Origin: Clostridium punense
Lineage (GTDB): Bacteria > Bacillota > Clostridia > Clostridiales > Clostridiaceae
NCBI RefSeq assembly: GCF_017874425.1
Contig: NZ_JAGGLL010000002.1
Location: 124,001-188,000, forward strand
Direction of reading: 5' to 3'
Length of the DNA: 64,000 nt
The notes below the pieces were generated by a model. That model saw only the letters and a list, made by a program, of their open reading frames with translations. It was not told the origin of the DNA and did no database searches. Numbering within the stretch: position 1 is the stretch's first letter; each line of letters begins with the position of its first letter. Of the stretch, positions 46,292 to 57,117 are shown one piece after another. Both the position numbers and the translations under genes were made by a program.

Positions 46292-46706
46292 ACAAACTCA
46301 CCTTCCACATTAAAATATCTTACTTATCTTATTCTTCGTACTCTGAATCTTATCATAGTGTTATATTTTTTAATTATATATTATGCTATGTCTCACAAGT
46401 AACTACTTTCAGCACTTAGACATGCTATGAATTATACTTGTAAAATACTTATAATTATTTGTTAATTAGTAGTATATCATACCTGTAACCTTGCAATTAA
46501 ATTTATGCTCCATAATTTTAAATAAAACAAAAGCCATGGATAATTTGAGAACTCTCTCCTCCACAGCTTAATTAATATATGATTAGTAAGGACTCTTTTA
46601 TAATTCCCAAATATTCACTGAACCTATGAAAATAACTTTACTAGCTAAGATTTTTCCCTAAACCTTATAGTTATAATTTAAAATACAATGTTTACTTATA
46701 TAAACC
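46292..46706. other. Intergenic region, nothing named
   Basis: A 415-base AT-rich gap. It contains the promoter of the AraC-type gene. No open frame, hairpin with T-run or repeat was seen. Confidence 0.4.
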
Positions 46707-47336
46707 TCAACTAAAATAGTTATACCAATCTATTAAGCTATTATTAACTACCTTTGTAATTAAATGCTCATGTTCATAAAAATAAGGCTTTAAAATATTA
46801 AAGGCTCTCATTACATCTAACCATTCACCTTCATCCATCATTGAAGCCTTGCTCTCTAGATTTTTTTCAAAGTATCTCACAATATTATCCATGGATACCC
46901 TAGTAAACTTATTACTATCGCTTAATTGCAGACTACTAAGCTCAACCTTATCATTGTCTTCTTCATTAATCTTTAGCAAAAGTTCCTTTCTATTGATGCT
47001 GTGACTAAAGCTAAAGCTTTCATTATCTAGGTATATATTAAAAATAAACTCAAACTCATCAACACTTATATCTTGCTCATTGATATAGCCTACTAGAAAC
47101 TTATCTCCACACTTTATGTCCTCTACCTCTTTAGTAGAAACTGTATCTATAAAGTTAGCTTCTAAAAAATTATTATAGATTGAGTGTTGTCTTATTACTT
47201 TTACTTTAGACAATTTCTCCTTACAATTGTTCATAAAATATAAATCATAAATTGTTCCTTTGTCTCTTTTGTTAAGAAATAAAATAAATCTTCCGTCCTT
47301 GCTTTCACATATAGGCTTAAGATTTAACTCACTCAC
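46707..47336 (-). CDS. Hypothetical protein, 209 aa
   Basis: The start is GTG at 47336 with GGAGGG 8 bases upstream. The protein is soluble and beta-rich in its first 130 residues and helical at the C-terminus, ending V-V-N-N-S-L-I-D-W-Y-N-Y-F. The family is not recognised. It stands alone; no partner gene or terminator suggests a function. Confidence 0.6.
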   Translation of the reverse strand: MSELNLKPICESKDGRFILFLNKRDKGTIYDLYFMNNCKEKLSKVKVIRQHSIYNNFLEANFIDTVSTKEVEDIKCGDKFLVGYINEQDISVDEFEFIFNIYLDNESFSFSHSINRKELLLKINEEDNDKVELSSLQLSDSNKFTRVSMDNIVRYFEKNLESKASMMDEGEWLDVMRAFNILKPYFYEHEHLITKVVNNSLIDWYNYFS

Positions 47337-47582
47337 AATTTACCCTCCATTATATTGATAAAATGATAAAGCTATTTATAAACTTAAAACTTAGCTTTTA
47401 ATTACGTATTCCAATAACCCTCCTATTACATTAACCTTGCCATCTAAAGTTTCTTACTTTACCTTATTCAGTTTTTCATTATTTGTTGACTATGGATTTA
47501 GTGGATTTTTAAATATTTTCACTTCAAATTCAAACAAAAATATGAATAAATTGTTAAATTGAAATTATTTTTATGATATCAC
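47337..47582. other. Intergenic sequence upstream of the candidate small RNA
   Basis: AT-rich bases with the leftward promoter of the 209-aa gene. No gene seen. Confidence 0.4.
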
Positions 47583-47610
47583 TTGAAAATAATAATCATT
47601 ATTGTATAAT
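47583..47610 (+). promoter_or_regulatory. Promoter overlapped by a Fur-box-like palindrome (copy B)
   Basis: TTGAAA (47583-47588) and TATAAT (47605-47610) are 16 bases apart, exactly as in copy A. The 19 bases at 47585-47603 match the Fur-box consensus at 16 positions, including the AATAATCATTATT core. Confidence 0.55.
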
Positions 47611-47616
47611 AATATA

Positions 47617-47714
47617 TATAAACCCCCTTCAATAATAAGATATAAGAATAACAACATTATCCCCTTAGTTTTTTAGAGTAGGTGAACCCCAAAGCACCTA
47701 CTCTTTTATTTTTC
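47617..47714 (+). ncRNA. Candidate Fur-regulated small RNA, copy B (about 98 nt)
   Basis: Same order as copy A: promoter with embedded Fur box, ATAAACCC block, AACA-x-ATCCC-TAGTT block and terminator. The terminator is AGAGTAGGTG with CACCTACTCT (47675-47704), a 10-base perfect stem, then TTTATTTTT. C-rich patches CCCCC and ATCCCC are unpaired. No reading frame above a few codons is present. Conservation of the blocks in two distant places supports a real RNA. Confidence 0.55.
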
Positions 47715-47731
47715 TAAATACTTATAAACAC

Positions 47732-47770
47732 AATAAAAAATCCTCAGCATAAAATTATACTAAGGATTTC
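47732..47770 (-). terminator. Terminator downstream of selO
   Basis: AAATCCTTAGTATA pairs with TATGCTGAGGATTT and is followed by TTTTATT on the minus strand. Confidence 0.65.
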
Positions 47771-47881
47771 TCTGTATAATAAATATCTTTGCTTACGAAG
47801 GTTAAAGATATTTGTACTTGTAAAAAATACTTGAAAAATCAATACTCAGGTCGGGAAAAACCTTTACTTTATTTTTCAATT

Positions 47882-49354
47882 TTAGGTTCCACAGAAGGTT
47901 CTGTAAGGACGGTTACCTGCTTCAGGAAGTGTACAGTATTCTGTCTGCTCTTCTGTATAATCATAAGGTGTTGAAAGCACCTTAACAAGTCTTTTCATAA
48001 TATTATAATCACCCTTTTGAGCTGCTTCTAGAGCTTCTTCTACACGATGATTACGTGGAATCACTGATGGGTTATTATTTTTCATTAATTTTATAGAGTC
48101 TTCTTGCGACTCTTCCTGTCTTTCAAGTCTTTCCTCCCACTGTTTTTGCCAGTGAATAAACTCTGTAGCCTCTGAGAATGGCAAATCTTCAAATTTCCCC
48201 ATAGTTAAAGCCTTAAAGGTATTTGTAAAGTCTGCCTTATGATGCTCCATTATGGTTAAAAAATCTTCTATGAGAGCTTTATCCTGTGGTTCTTCATTAA
48301 ATATTCCAAGTTTTCCTCTCATGCCCTTAAGCCAATTTTGATCATATAGCTCACTATACTCATTTATAGCTTCTTGGGCTATATCAACTGCTTCCTCCTG
48401 CTTTTCATGAAGAAGCGGTACTAAGGTTTCAGCAAATCTTGCTAAGTCCCATCCTCCTATATAAGGCTGCTTACCATAAGCATAGCGACCTTCTCTGTCT
48501 ATGGAACTAAACACAGTCTTTGGACTATAGGTATCCATAAAGGCACAAGGGCCATAATCTATAGTTTCTCCGCTTATGGTTACATTATCTGTATTCATTA
48601 CTCCATGAATAAAACCAACCATCTGCCACTTAGCAATTAACTGAGCTTGTTTTTTAACCACCTGTCTAAGAAAAGAAACATAAGGATTCTTATCTCCCTT
48701 AACCTGAGGATAGTGTCTTTCTATGGTGTAATCAGTTAAAGCACGTAGTTCCTCTTTATTTCCCCACTGTGAAGCATATTCAAAAGTACCTACACGAATA
48801 TGACTGGCAGCAACTCTTGTTAAAATTGCACCTGGTAGTACAGTTTCTCTAATTGTTGACTCTCCAGTTGTAACTACTGCTAAACTTCTAGTGGTTGGAA
48901 TTCCTAGGGCATACATGGCTTCACTTATGATATATTCTCTAAGCATTGGTCCAAGAGCAGCCCTGCCATCACCACCACGGGAATAAGGTGTTCTTCCTGA
49001 CCCCTTTAATTGAATATCAAATCTTTTTCCCTCTGGAGTAATTTGCTCTCCCAGTAGCATTGCTCTTCCATCGCCTAACATAGTAAAATGTCCAAATTGA
49101 TGTCCCGCATAAGCTTGAGCAATTGGCATTCCACCTTCTGGAAAGCCATTTCCTGCAAAGACTTCAAGGTTATCACTATTTTTTAGCTCTTCTGGTTTTA
49201 GACCTAAATATTTTGCAACTTCTTCATTAAGAATAATTAACTCTGGAGCTTTCACTGGATTTTGTTCTACAGGGGTAAAAAACTTTTTAGGTAGTGATGT
49301 ATAACTATTATCTAAATTCCAACCATCGTTTCTTGTTCCCTTTACTTCTGCCAA
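47882..49354 (-). CDS. selO: Protein adenylyltransferase SelO (YdiU, UPF0061)
   Basis: Start TTG at 49354 with GGAGGAG 6 bases upstream. The 490-residue protein has the SelO pseudokinase motifs: [41 protein letters not shown] and D-Y-G-P. SelO transfers AMP to serine, threonine or tyrosine of target proteins and is linked with redox stress. The C-terminus is T-F-C-G-T, with a cysteine near the position that holds selenocysteine in animals; no in-frame TGA is present. Confidence 0.94.
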   Translation of the reverse strand: MAEVKGTRNDGWNLDNSYTSLPKKFFTPVEQNPVKAPELIILNEEVAKYLGLKPEELKNSDNLEVFAGNGFPEGGMPIAQAYAGHQFGHFTMLGDGRAMLLGEQITPEGKRFDIQLKGSGRTPYSRGGDGRAALGPMLREYIISEAMYALGIPTTRSLAVVTTGESTIRETVLPGAILTRVAASHIRVGTFEYASQWGNKEELRALTDYTIERHYPQVKGDKNPYVSFLRQVVKKQAQLIAKWQMVGFIHGVMNTDNVTISGETIDYGPCAFMDTYSPKTVFSSIDREGRYAYGKQPYIGGWDLARFAETLVPLLHEKQEEAVDIAQEAINEYSELYDQNWLKGMRGKLGIFNEEPQDKALIEDFLTIMEHHKADFTNTFKALTMGKFEDLPFSEATEFIHWQKQWEERLERQEESQEDSIKLMKNNNPSVIPRNHRVEEALEAAQKGDYNIMKRLVKVLSTPYDYTEEQTEYCTLPEAGNRPYRTFCGT

Positions 49355-49653
49355 ATTTATCTCCTCCTCTTCTTATATTTTAGTGGTATCAACGCTTGAT
49401 CCTCAACAATTAAGCGTATTTCCCTCTTGAAAACTTATAGAAACTACATAGCTTCATATATAAGCTATCTATTGACTTTAGTCCCCTATATTAATTTTTC
49501 TTCTTTTTACTCTATTTAGTTTCTACCTATGTAGCTTATTTATACAAATCTAAATGTTATAATCAACTCTTATCTTTTGAAATAAATTATATCTATATTC
49601 TTTATTTCAAAATTGCTTAGATGTAAATAAAAACTTAATTTGAGAGGTGACTT
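49355..49653. other. Promoter region of selO, no gene seen
   Basis: AT-rich stretch of about 300 bases upstream of selO. I see no open frame or hairpin with a T-run. Confidence 0.4.
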
Positions 49654-49674
49654 TTCACAAACTTATTTTGTGAA
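49654..49674. promoter_or_regulatory. Inverted repeat TTCACAAA-N5-TTTGTGAA
   Basis: Perfect 8-base arms around CTTAT lie between selO and glpP, about 300 bases upstream of selO. It could be an operator; the owner is not clear. Confidence 0.3.
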
Positions 49675-49759
49675 TGAAAGTTAAATAACCATGAGAAAAG
49701 AATTGTTTATTAATCTATAAATGTTTAGTCTATAAATTTTCACTAATTAATAGTCTAAT

Positions 49760-49802
49760 AAAGCCATACATTGTAGAATTAAATTTCTATCATGCATGGC
49801 TT
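49760..49802 (-). terminator. Terminator of the glp operon (after glpP)
   Basis: GCCATGCATGATAGAA pairs with TTCTACAATGTATGGC imperfectly and is followed by TTTATT on the minus strand, 50 bases after the glpP stop. Confidence 0.6.
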
Positions 49803-49850
49803 CTTCATTATTTAAGACTTTTTTACATTATTCAATAGCTCATATTCAAA

Positions 49851-50423
49851 TTACATTTTCCATAGTTCTTCTGCTGTAGTAGATATTGCAACAGCACCTG
49901 CAGAAAGTGCATCTATTACATCCTTCTTTTTATCTATAAGGCCACCTGCAATAATGGGCACATTTGTTGCATTTTTTAAATTTCGAATAGCTTTCCCAGC
50001 TACCCCTGGCATAATTTCTATAGCACAAGGCTGAGTTTCCTGTATATTTTTTACCCCTGTTTTTATAGAAAGGGAATCTATAATAAATAACCTTAGTATG
50101 GTATAAAGTCCTAAGTGTTTTGCATATTTAATACAGTTTACCTTAGTAGTAATTATTCCATCTGGAGCTAAATATTTATTTATAAATTCAATACCCACTT
50201 TATCCCCTCTAAGTCCATCTATTAAATCCGCATGTACAAATATGGTTTTGCCAGCCTTTTTAAGCTTTGAACATATCTCAGTTATGCTTAATATATTTCC
50301 GTATAGCACAAAAACTATTTGTGCTTTACTAGCTAGAACATCCTCTAGGTTTTCATCATTCCTTATAGCTGCAATAACAGGATTTTCTACTAGCATTTCT
50401 GTTAAATCACTTATTTTACTCAA
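49851..50423 (-). CDS. glpP: Glycerol-3-phosphate-responsive antiterminator GlpP
   Basis: Start TTG at 50423 with a GGGG run upstream. The 190-residue protein has the GlpP pattern: N-P-V-I-A-A-I-R-N-D, V-L-Y-G-N-I, K-T-I-F-V-H-A-D-L-I-D-G-L, G-I-I-T-T-K and E-I-M-P-G-V, P-I-I-A-G-G-L-I-D. GlpP binds leader RNA in the presence of glycerol-3-phosphate and lets transcription pass terminators in front of glp genes. Two such leaders are proposed here, at 53731 and 56738. It is the last gene of the operon. Confidence 0.92.
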   Translation of the reverse strand: MSKISDLTEMLVENPVIAAIRNDENLEDVLASKAQIVFVLYGNILSITEICSKLKKAGKTIFVHADLIDGLRGDKVGIEFINKYLAPDGIITTKVNCIKYAKHLGLYTILRLFIIDSLSIKTGVKNIQETQPCAIEIMPGVAGKAIRNLKNATNVPIIAGGLIDKKKDVIDALSAGAVAISTTAEELWKM

Positions 50424-50451
50424 CCCCCAAAATCCCCTTTCTATAAAAAAT

Positions 50452-50823
50452 TCACACTGCTTCTACATTTCTAGTGGCAATAATATTCACCCCAGTATCT
50501 CCAACATTTTCAATTATTATATCTCCAATATTAACTGGTGCTTTAACCTTTATACCTTTTAAAAGCTGAATACACTGGTATATTTTTTCCTTTGGTATAT
50601 CTCTTTCAGTTTTTACTGGTACTGTTTTAAATTCTCCACCTTCTATTTCTACAGAAGAGGTGATTATTCTAGTGGGGTTAGTACATTCCTTCTCACCATA
50701 GGTTTCCCCTCTTTTACAAAGATTACCTGTAACCTTTACCACTTTATCATCTTCTAATTCTATTTGCATTGCACATCCCATTGGACATCCTATACATATT
50801 AATTCCCTTATATTATTCATCAT
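50452..50823 (-). CDS. DUF1667 protein of the glp operon
   Basis: The 123-residue protein starts with C-I-G-C-P-M-G-C, a cysteine set of iron-sulfur type, and has V-T-G-N-L-C-K-R-G-E-T-Y-G and T-S-S-V-E-I-E-G-G and V-K-T-E-R-D-I-P-K. This matches DUF1667 proteins found with anaerobic glycerol-3-phosphate dehydrogenases in Firmicutes, probably as a small electron-carrying partner. It begins one base after the stop of the FAD oxidoreductase. Confidence 0.85.
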   Translation of the reverse strand: MMNNIRELICIGCPMGCAMQIELEDDKVVKVTGNLCKRGETYGEKECTNPTRIITSSVEIEGGEFKTVPVKTERDIPKEKIYQCIQLLKGIKVKAPVNIGDIIIENVGDTGVNIIATRNVEAV

Positions 50824-50824
50824 A

Positions 50825-52084
50825 CTATGCCTCCTCGATTTTTACAATAATCCTATTACACTGTGGATACTTAGCTAGCATATCCTTAGTAATTTTAACT
50901 GTTTCCATCTCTCCAGGAGCAAGTATTCTTTTCTTTAGATGAACTTCCCTTGCCTCATCAAAATATACAGATACATAGCTGTTTTTATACACATTTCCTA
51001 CTCTAAATCTAAGTTCAATTAATTCTTCTATATTTTCATCATTAATATACTTTGGAACTGTATACCTTACCCCTTCAGTTGCTACTACTTCTATTCCCTT
51101 TTTATTGAACCTTTTACCCTTGATATACTCTGCTGCATTCTTTCCAGCACTATAACTTTCTAAGGTAACAAAATCAACTAAATCATGAACATGAAGCACA
51201 TTGCCACAGGCAAATATTCCTTCAATATTAGTTTGAAGACTTTCATTAACTTCTGGTCCCCCTGTTATTGAAGATAGTATCACCTGTGACTGTCTGGAAA
51301 GCTCATTTTCAGGTAGTAACCCTACTGATAGAAGAAGAGTATCACAGGAAATATATTTCTCTGTCCCTGGTATAGGCTTTCTGTTTTCATCTACCTTAGC
51401 TACAGTAACTCCTTCTATTCTATCCTTACCCTTTATATCTGTTATGGTATGCGCTAACTTAAGAGGAATTCCAAAATCATCAAGGCATTGCACTATATTT
51501 CTTTTAAGCCCCCCTGAATAAGGCATTAATTCTATTACTGCTTTTACCTTGGCCCCTTCTAAAGTCATTCTTCTTGCCATAATAAGCCCAATATCTCCTG
51601 AACCTAATATAACTACTTCTTTTCCAGGCATATATCCTTCAATATTAACAAATTTTTGTGCAGCTCCCGCTGTGTATATTCCTGAGCATCTACTTCCTGG
51701 AATATTAATAGCCCCTCTAGGTCTTTCTCTGCAACCCATTGCTAAAATTACAGCCTTTGCTTGAATTTCAGTTACTCCATCTTCTTCATTTACTATGGTA
51801 ATAACTTTATCCTTTGTTAACTCTAATACCATAGTATTTAATTTATAAGGAATTTCTAATTCTTCTACTCGTTCAATAAATCTTTCTGCATACTCTGGAC
51901 CTGTAAGTTCTTCCTTAAAGGTGTGAAGACCAAAACCATTGTGAATACATTGATTTAATATCCCCCCAAGTACACTATCCCTTTCTAATATAATTAAATT
52001 TTGGACACCTTCCTCCTTTGCCTTTATAGCTGCTGCAAGGCCTGCAGGGCCACCTCCAATTATTACCAGATCATAATATTGCAT
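50825..52084 (-). CDS. FAD-dependent NAD(P)-linked oxidoreductase of the glp operon
   Basis: The 419-residue protein has an N-terminal FAD-binding Rossmann motif G-G-G-P-A-G-L-A-A-A and L-G-G-I-L-N-Q-C-I-H-N-G-F-G with an internal cysteine. A second motif G-S-G-D-I-G-L-I-M-A (about 170) binds NAD(P), and A-C-G-N-V is the final FAD motif. The family accompanies GlpA-type dehydrogenases in clostridia, presumably passing electrons from glycerol-3-phosphate oxidation to a carrier. GGGGAGG lies 8 bases before the ATG. Confidence 0.87.
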   Translation of the reverse strand: MQYYDLVIIGGGPAGLAAAIKAKEEGVQNLIILERDSVLGGILNQCIHNGFGLHTFKEELTGPEYAERFIERVEELEIPYKLNTMVLELTKDKVITIVNEEDGVTEIQAKAVILAMGCRERPRGAINIPGSRCSGIYTAGAAQKFVNIEGYMPGKEVVILGSGDIGLIMARRMTLEGAKVKAVIELMPYSGGLKRNIVQCLDDFGIPLKLAHTITDIKGKDRIEGVTVAKVDENRKPIPGTEKYISCDTLLLSVGLLPENELSRQSQVILSSITGGPEVNESLQTNIEGIFACGNVLHVHDLVDFVTLESYSAGKNAAEYIKGKRFNKKGIEVVATEGVRYTVPKYINDENIEELIELRFRVGNVYKNSYVSVYFDEAREVHLKKRILAPGEMETVKITKDMLAKYPQCNRIIVKIEEA

Positions 52085-52210
52085 AAAATAAACCTCCCCT
52101 ATCTATATGAAAACTAACTAACACCTAGCCCTAATATATAAATCTTGGTTCTCTTATAACTTTTCCACGATTAATATAGAAATTTCTATCCTTAAAGCTT
52201 ATAACAGAAA

Positions 52211-53644
52211 CTACACCTCTTTATTTTTTCCTATTAATATTCTTGAACTACCACCAAACTTAGTTATACTAGTTGGATCTACCTTAAGCTCCTTAGCTAA
52301 AATTTCTACAATTTTTGTACCGCAAAATCCTGATTGACATCTTCCCATGCCAGCTCTAGTTCTTCTCTTTATTCCATCTAAGGTTCTTGCTCCAAGAGGT
52401 CTTCTTATAGCATCAATTATTTCTCCTTCAGTAACAGTCTCACATCTGCACACTATTTTTCCATAAGAAGGATTTTGCGCTATGAGTTCATTTCTTTCTT
52501 CATTGCTCATTTCTCTAAATTTAGGAATTCCTTTTCTTACAGGATTAAAGTTCTCATTTTTTTCTGGATTTAATATATTAACAACTATTTCTTCCACCAT
52601 CTTACCTATGGCTGGTGCACTAGTTAACCCTGGAGACTCTATTCCTGCCACATTTATAAAGTTTTTAACATCTTCTGCCTCACCAATTATAAAATCATCC
52701 TCTACGCTATGAGCTCTAAGTCCTGCAAAAGCTGTGATTATTTGATTTGTAGGAACTCTATCTAAGGTTAAGCCTGCTCTTGAAATAATCTCTTCCATAC
52801 CTTGCTGAGTTGTTGTTACATCATTTTTATCCTCTAAGTCAATAGCATTAGGTCCTATTAAGAGGTTTCCATCTGCTGTTGGGGTTACTAATACTCCCTT
52901 CCCCATTTTAGTCGGAAGTTGGAACAAGGTGCTCTTAACCAATGCTCCTACAGCCTTATCTAATAAGCAATATTCTCCCTTTCTTGGAACAATGGTTATT
53001 TTCCTAGAACTAACCATGTTATTTATATCATCTGCAAACAATCCTGCCGCATTTATTACCACTTTTGTTTCTATATCTTCAAAATTAGTTTTGATTAAGA
53101 AGCTTTCTTGATTTTTTATAATCTTCTTAACTTCTGTTTCAAATCTAAATTCCACTCCATTGTGATAAGCATTTTCTGCTAAAGCTACAGTCATTTCATA
53201 AGGACATACAATTCCACCACTTGGTATATATAATGCTGCAGCTACCCCTTGGGATACATTAGGCTCTAATTCCCTTACCTGTTCACCTGTTAATAATCTA
53301 ATATCCTCTACTCCATTCTTGTGTCCTCTTTCTTTTATAGCAACAAGTTGCTCTATATCCTTTTCATCAAAGCATAAAACCATAGAACCATTTCTTATAA
53401 AAGGGAAATCCAATTCCTTAGATAATTCATCAAACATAGGATTCCCTTTTATATTTAGCTTGCTTTTTAAAGAACCTGGTTTTGCATCATGGCCTGCATG
53501 AACTATACCACTGTTAGCCTTTGAAGTACTTGATGCCACATCAGCACTCTTCTCTACCACACAAGCGTTTAATTTGTATCTTGATAACTCCCTAGCAATT
53601 GCACATCCAATAACTCCAGCACCAATAATTGTTACATCAAACAT
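52211..53644 (-). CDS. glpA: Glycerol-3-phosphate dehydrogenase, GlpA-type, with BFD-like iron-sulfur domain
   Basis: The 477-residue protein has the FAD-binding D-A-A-O fold with I-G-A-G-V-I-G-C-A-I-A-R-E-L-S (residue 6-20), S-K-A-N-S-G-I-V-H-A-G and a long C-terminal region. This contains C-R-C-E-T-V-T-E-G-E-I and G-R-C-Q-S-G-F-C, four cysteines of a BFD-type [2Fe-2S] domain (about 395-450). Electrons from glycerol-3-phosphate probably go via the downstream FAD protein. GGAGG precedes the ATG. The leader terminator at 53731 is a proposed GlpP site. Confidence 0.87.
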   Translation of the reverse strand: MFDVTIIGAGVIGCAIARELSRYKLNACVVEKSADVASSTSKANSGIVHAGHDAKPGSLKSKLNIKGNPMFDELSKELDFPFIRNGSMVLCFDEKDIEQLVAIKERGHKNGVEDIRLLTGEQVRELEPNVSQGVAAALYIPSGGIVCPYEMTVALAENAYHNGVEFRFETEVKKIIKNQESFLIKTNFEDIETKVVINAAGLFADDINNMVSSRKITIVPRKGEYCLLDKAVGALVKSTLFQLPTKMGKGVLVTPTADGNLLIGPNAIDLEDKNDVTTTQQGMEEIISRAGLTLDRVPTNQIITAFAGLRAHSVEDDFIIGEAEDVKNFINVAGIESPGLTSAPAIGKMVEEIVVNILNPEKNENFNPVRKGIPKFREMSNEERNELIAQNPSYGKIVCRCETVTEGEIIDAIRRPLGARTLDGIKRRTRAGMGRCQSGFCGTKIVEILAKELKVDPTSITKFGGSSRILIGKNKEV

Positions 53645-53730
53645 ATTGCTCCTCCATCCATTAATTTAAATTTTCTTTATATATTTACTTATTCTTATAG
53701 CTTCATTTTTGTTAAAGCAAAAAATATTTA

Positions 53731-53791
53731 TAAAAAAAGAGCCATGAAGAAAGAAGCTTACTGTATAAGCTTTCTTAACATCATGGCTCTC
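53731..53791 (-). promoter_or_regulatory. Leader terminator of glpA, proposed GlpP antitermination site
   Basis: On the minus strand, AGAGCCATGATGTTAAGAAAGC-type arms (53766-53790 with 53738-53760) form a long stem followed by CTTTTTTTAT. It lies about 90 bases before the start codon. The 5' arm starts with GAGAGCCAT, nearly the same as GAGAGCCGT in the glpK leader. Confidence 0.65.
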
Positions 53792-53877
53792 ATATCTCTG
53801 CCTGTTAATGTTCTATATTAAGTTATATTTAAATTATATCATAAATTCCTATGAAAATCCATGTATTTATATAATTT

Positions 53878-54037
53878 AGGCATTTGAAAATAAATAACAA
53901 GTCAAAGATGTGAAGGATATTTTTAGTTAGGCAAGGAAACAGGTTCCGCAGATAGTAGCGCTATCTAAGGGTTCTGTTGACGCAGTATAACTAAAAATAG
54001 ACAAACATACTGACTTATTTATTTTTTGAAAATGCCT
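53878..54037. repeat. 160-bp near-palindromic element (MITE-like or structured RNA)
   Basis: Outer ends AGGCATTT and AATGCCT are inverted. The inversion continues inward through AATAAATAA...TTATTTATT and TATTTTTAGTTA...TAACTAAAAATA to the centre AGATAG-TAGCG-CTATCT at 53950-53966. The whole element folds back on itself with one internal bulge around GGTTCCGC/AAGGGTTC. No reading frame, promoter or T-run matches a terminator. It lies between glpF and glpA. Confidence 0.75.
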
Positions 54038-54281
54038 TATCTTCACAATTAGCTAATGCCTTATATATTAAACCTAAGCATAAACCAAGCTCTTCGCTAT
54101 TTAGTAAAATAAGCTGTCCAAGCAATAAAGCTAATTATCTTAGTCTTTACCTTTATTATCTTTCATAAAAAACACTCTAAGGGAACCAATAAAAGCTACT
54201 ATTTAAAATAAGTAACATTTCTGGCTCCCTATAATAAATTAATTGTTTAAGGTTCTATAGAAAATGTTCTATCAATTTATT
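54038..54281. other. Intergenic sequence after glpF
   Basis: Between the palindromic element and the glpF stop lie about 240 AT-rich bases. I see no gene and no clear terminator for glpF. Confidence 0.4.
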
Positions 54282-54986
54282 TTAAAATATAGCTACAAAA
54301 GTTAGAGCTGCAACTATAGCACCTAATATTGGAGCCACAACTGGAATCCATGCATAGCCCCAGTCAGAATCACCCTTACCTGCTATTGGTAAAACAGCAT
54401 GAGCAATACGTGGTCCTAGATCTCTTGCAGGGTTAATTGCATAGCCAGTAGTTCCTCCAAGTGAAAGTCCAATTACCCAAATTAAGAAACCTACTGCTAA
54501 AGTTCCTATTCCAGGTGCTACACTAACTTCACCTAAGCCTAATATACCAAATACAAGTATAAAAGTTCCTATAAACTCAGACATACAGTTTGCAAAAGTA
54601 TTTCTTATTGCTGGTCCTGTTGAGAATACAGCTAATTTTGCACCCTTATCTTCAGTAGCTGCCCAGTGTGGTAAATAATGAAGCCATACTACAACTGCGC
54701 CTAAAAATGCACCTATAAATTGACCAGCTATATAAATTGGAACTTCTGCCCAGGCAAACTTTCCAATAGCTGCAAGACCAAGTGTTAACGCAGGGTTAAA
54801 GTGTGCACCACTTATGCCCCCAAAGATAAAAGCAGGAATCATTACAGCAAAAGCCCAACCAGTTGTAATAACTATCCACCCTGAGTTTTCACCTTTAGTT
54901 TTCTTAAGAACTACATTTGCTACAACTCCATCCCCAAGTATAATCAGTATCATTGTACCTATAATTTCAGCTAAAAAATGTGACAT
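54282..54986 (-). CDS. glpF: Glycerol facilitator, aquaporin family
   Basis: The 234-residue protein has six membrane helices and two half-helix loops, G-A-H-F-N-P-A-L-T (first NPA, about 63) and Y-A-I-N-P-A-R-D-L-G-P-R (second NPA, about 185). The arginine and D after the second NPA mark glycerol facilitators. GAGGGG lies 9 bases before the ATG. It follows glpK by 23 bases on the same strand. Confidence 0.95.
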   Translation of the reverse strand: MSHFLAEIIGTMILIILGDGVVANVVLKKTKGENSGWIVITTGWAFAVMIPAFIFGGISGAHFNPALTLGLAAIGKFAWAEVPIYIAGQFIGAFLGAVVVWLHYLPHWAATEDKGAKLAVFSTGPAIRNTFANCMSEFIGTFILVFGILGLGEVSVAPGIGTLAVGFLIWVIGLSLGGTTGYAINPARDLGPRIAHAVLPIAGKGDSDWGYAWIPVVAPILGAIVAALTFVAIF

Positions 54987-55009
54987 ATAAACCCCATCCC
55001 CTCAAATTA

Positions 55010-56737
<1,728 letters not shown>

Positions 56738-56790
56738 AAAAAAACCGCATTAAAACAGAGATCTTAGTCTCCTGATTTAATACGGCTCTC
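56738..56790 (-). promoter_or_regulatory. Leader terminator of glpKF, proposed GlpP antitermination site
   Basis: The stem joins CCGTATTAAATCAGGAGA (56785-56768) with TCTCTGTTTTAATGCGG (56761-56745), followed by TTTTTTTT on the minus strand. The preceding GAGAGCCGT matches the glpA leader. Confidence 0.7.
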
Positions 56791-57117
56791 TTTTCTCAGC
56801 CAATTTACATCATAATTTTATTATATATACCATATGTAGGTTTTTCAATAGATTTTTTAATTTTCTTTTAAAATTATTACATTTTTGAAAACGCCAATAT
56901 CTTTTTAACTCTTTCATTAATTAGTCTGTAGCTACAATTTTCATCTTAAATTCAACTGTTTTTCACCTTATTTTTTACTCAAAATTTCAAATATGGATTA
57001 TTTACTTTAGCAATTTCAGTGGTTTTTGTCTTGAATTACTCATATTTGTTATATTTATATTAACATTAGTTATAAAAAAGAACCGTTATTTATAAAAAAT
57101 ATTATTTTACTAAGGTT
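56791..57117. other. Intergenic region upstream of the glpK leader
   Basis: Very AT-rich, with the glpK promoter presumably in its left part. No gene seen. Confidence 0.4.

Noticed and set aside
47882-47960. Selenocysteine in SelO
   Set aside because: The C-terminus reads F-C-G-T with a normal TGT cysteine and a TAA stop; there is no in-frame TGA.
47789-47974. Plus-strand frame of 61 codons near the end of selO
   Set aside because: It is largely antisense to selO and its terminator region and has no initiation signal.
53878-54037. Rho-independent terminator of glpF
   Set aside because: The palindrome is far longer than a terminator, has no T-run at its base and lies 245 bases beyond the glpF stop.
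56738-56790. Riboswitch upstream of glpK
   Set aside because: The stem is a plain terminator with a T-run and no conserved aptamer core; GlpP antitermination explains it better.
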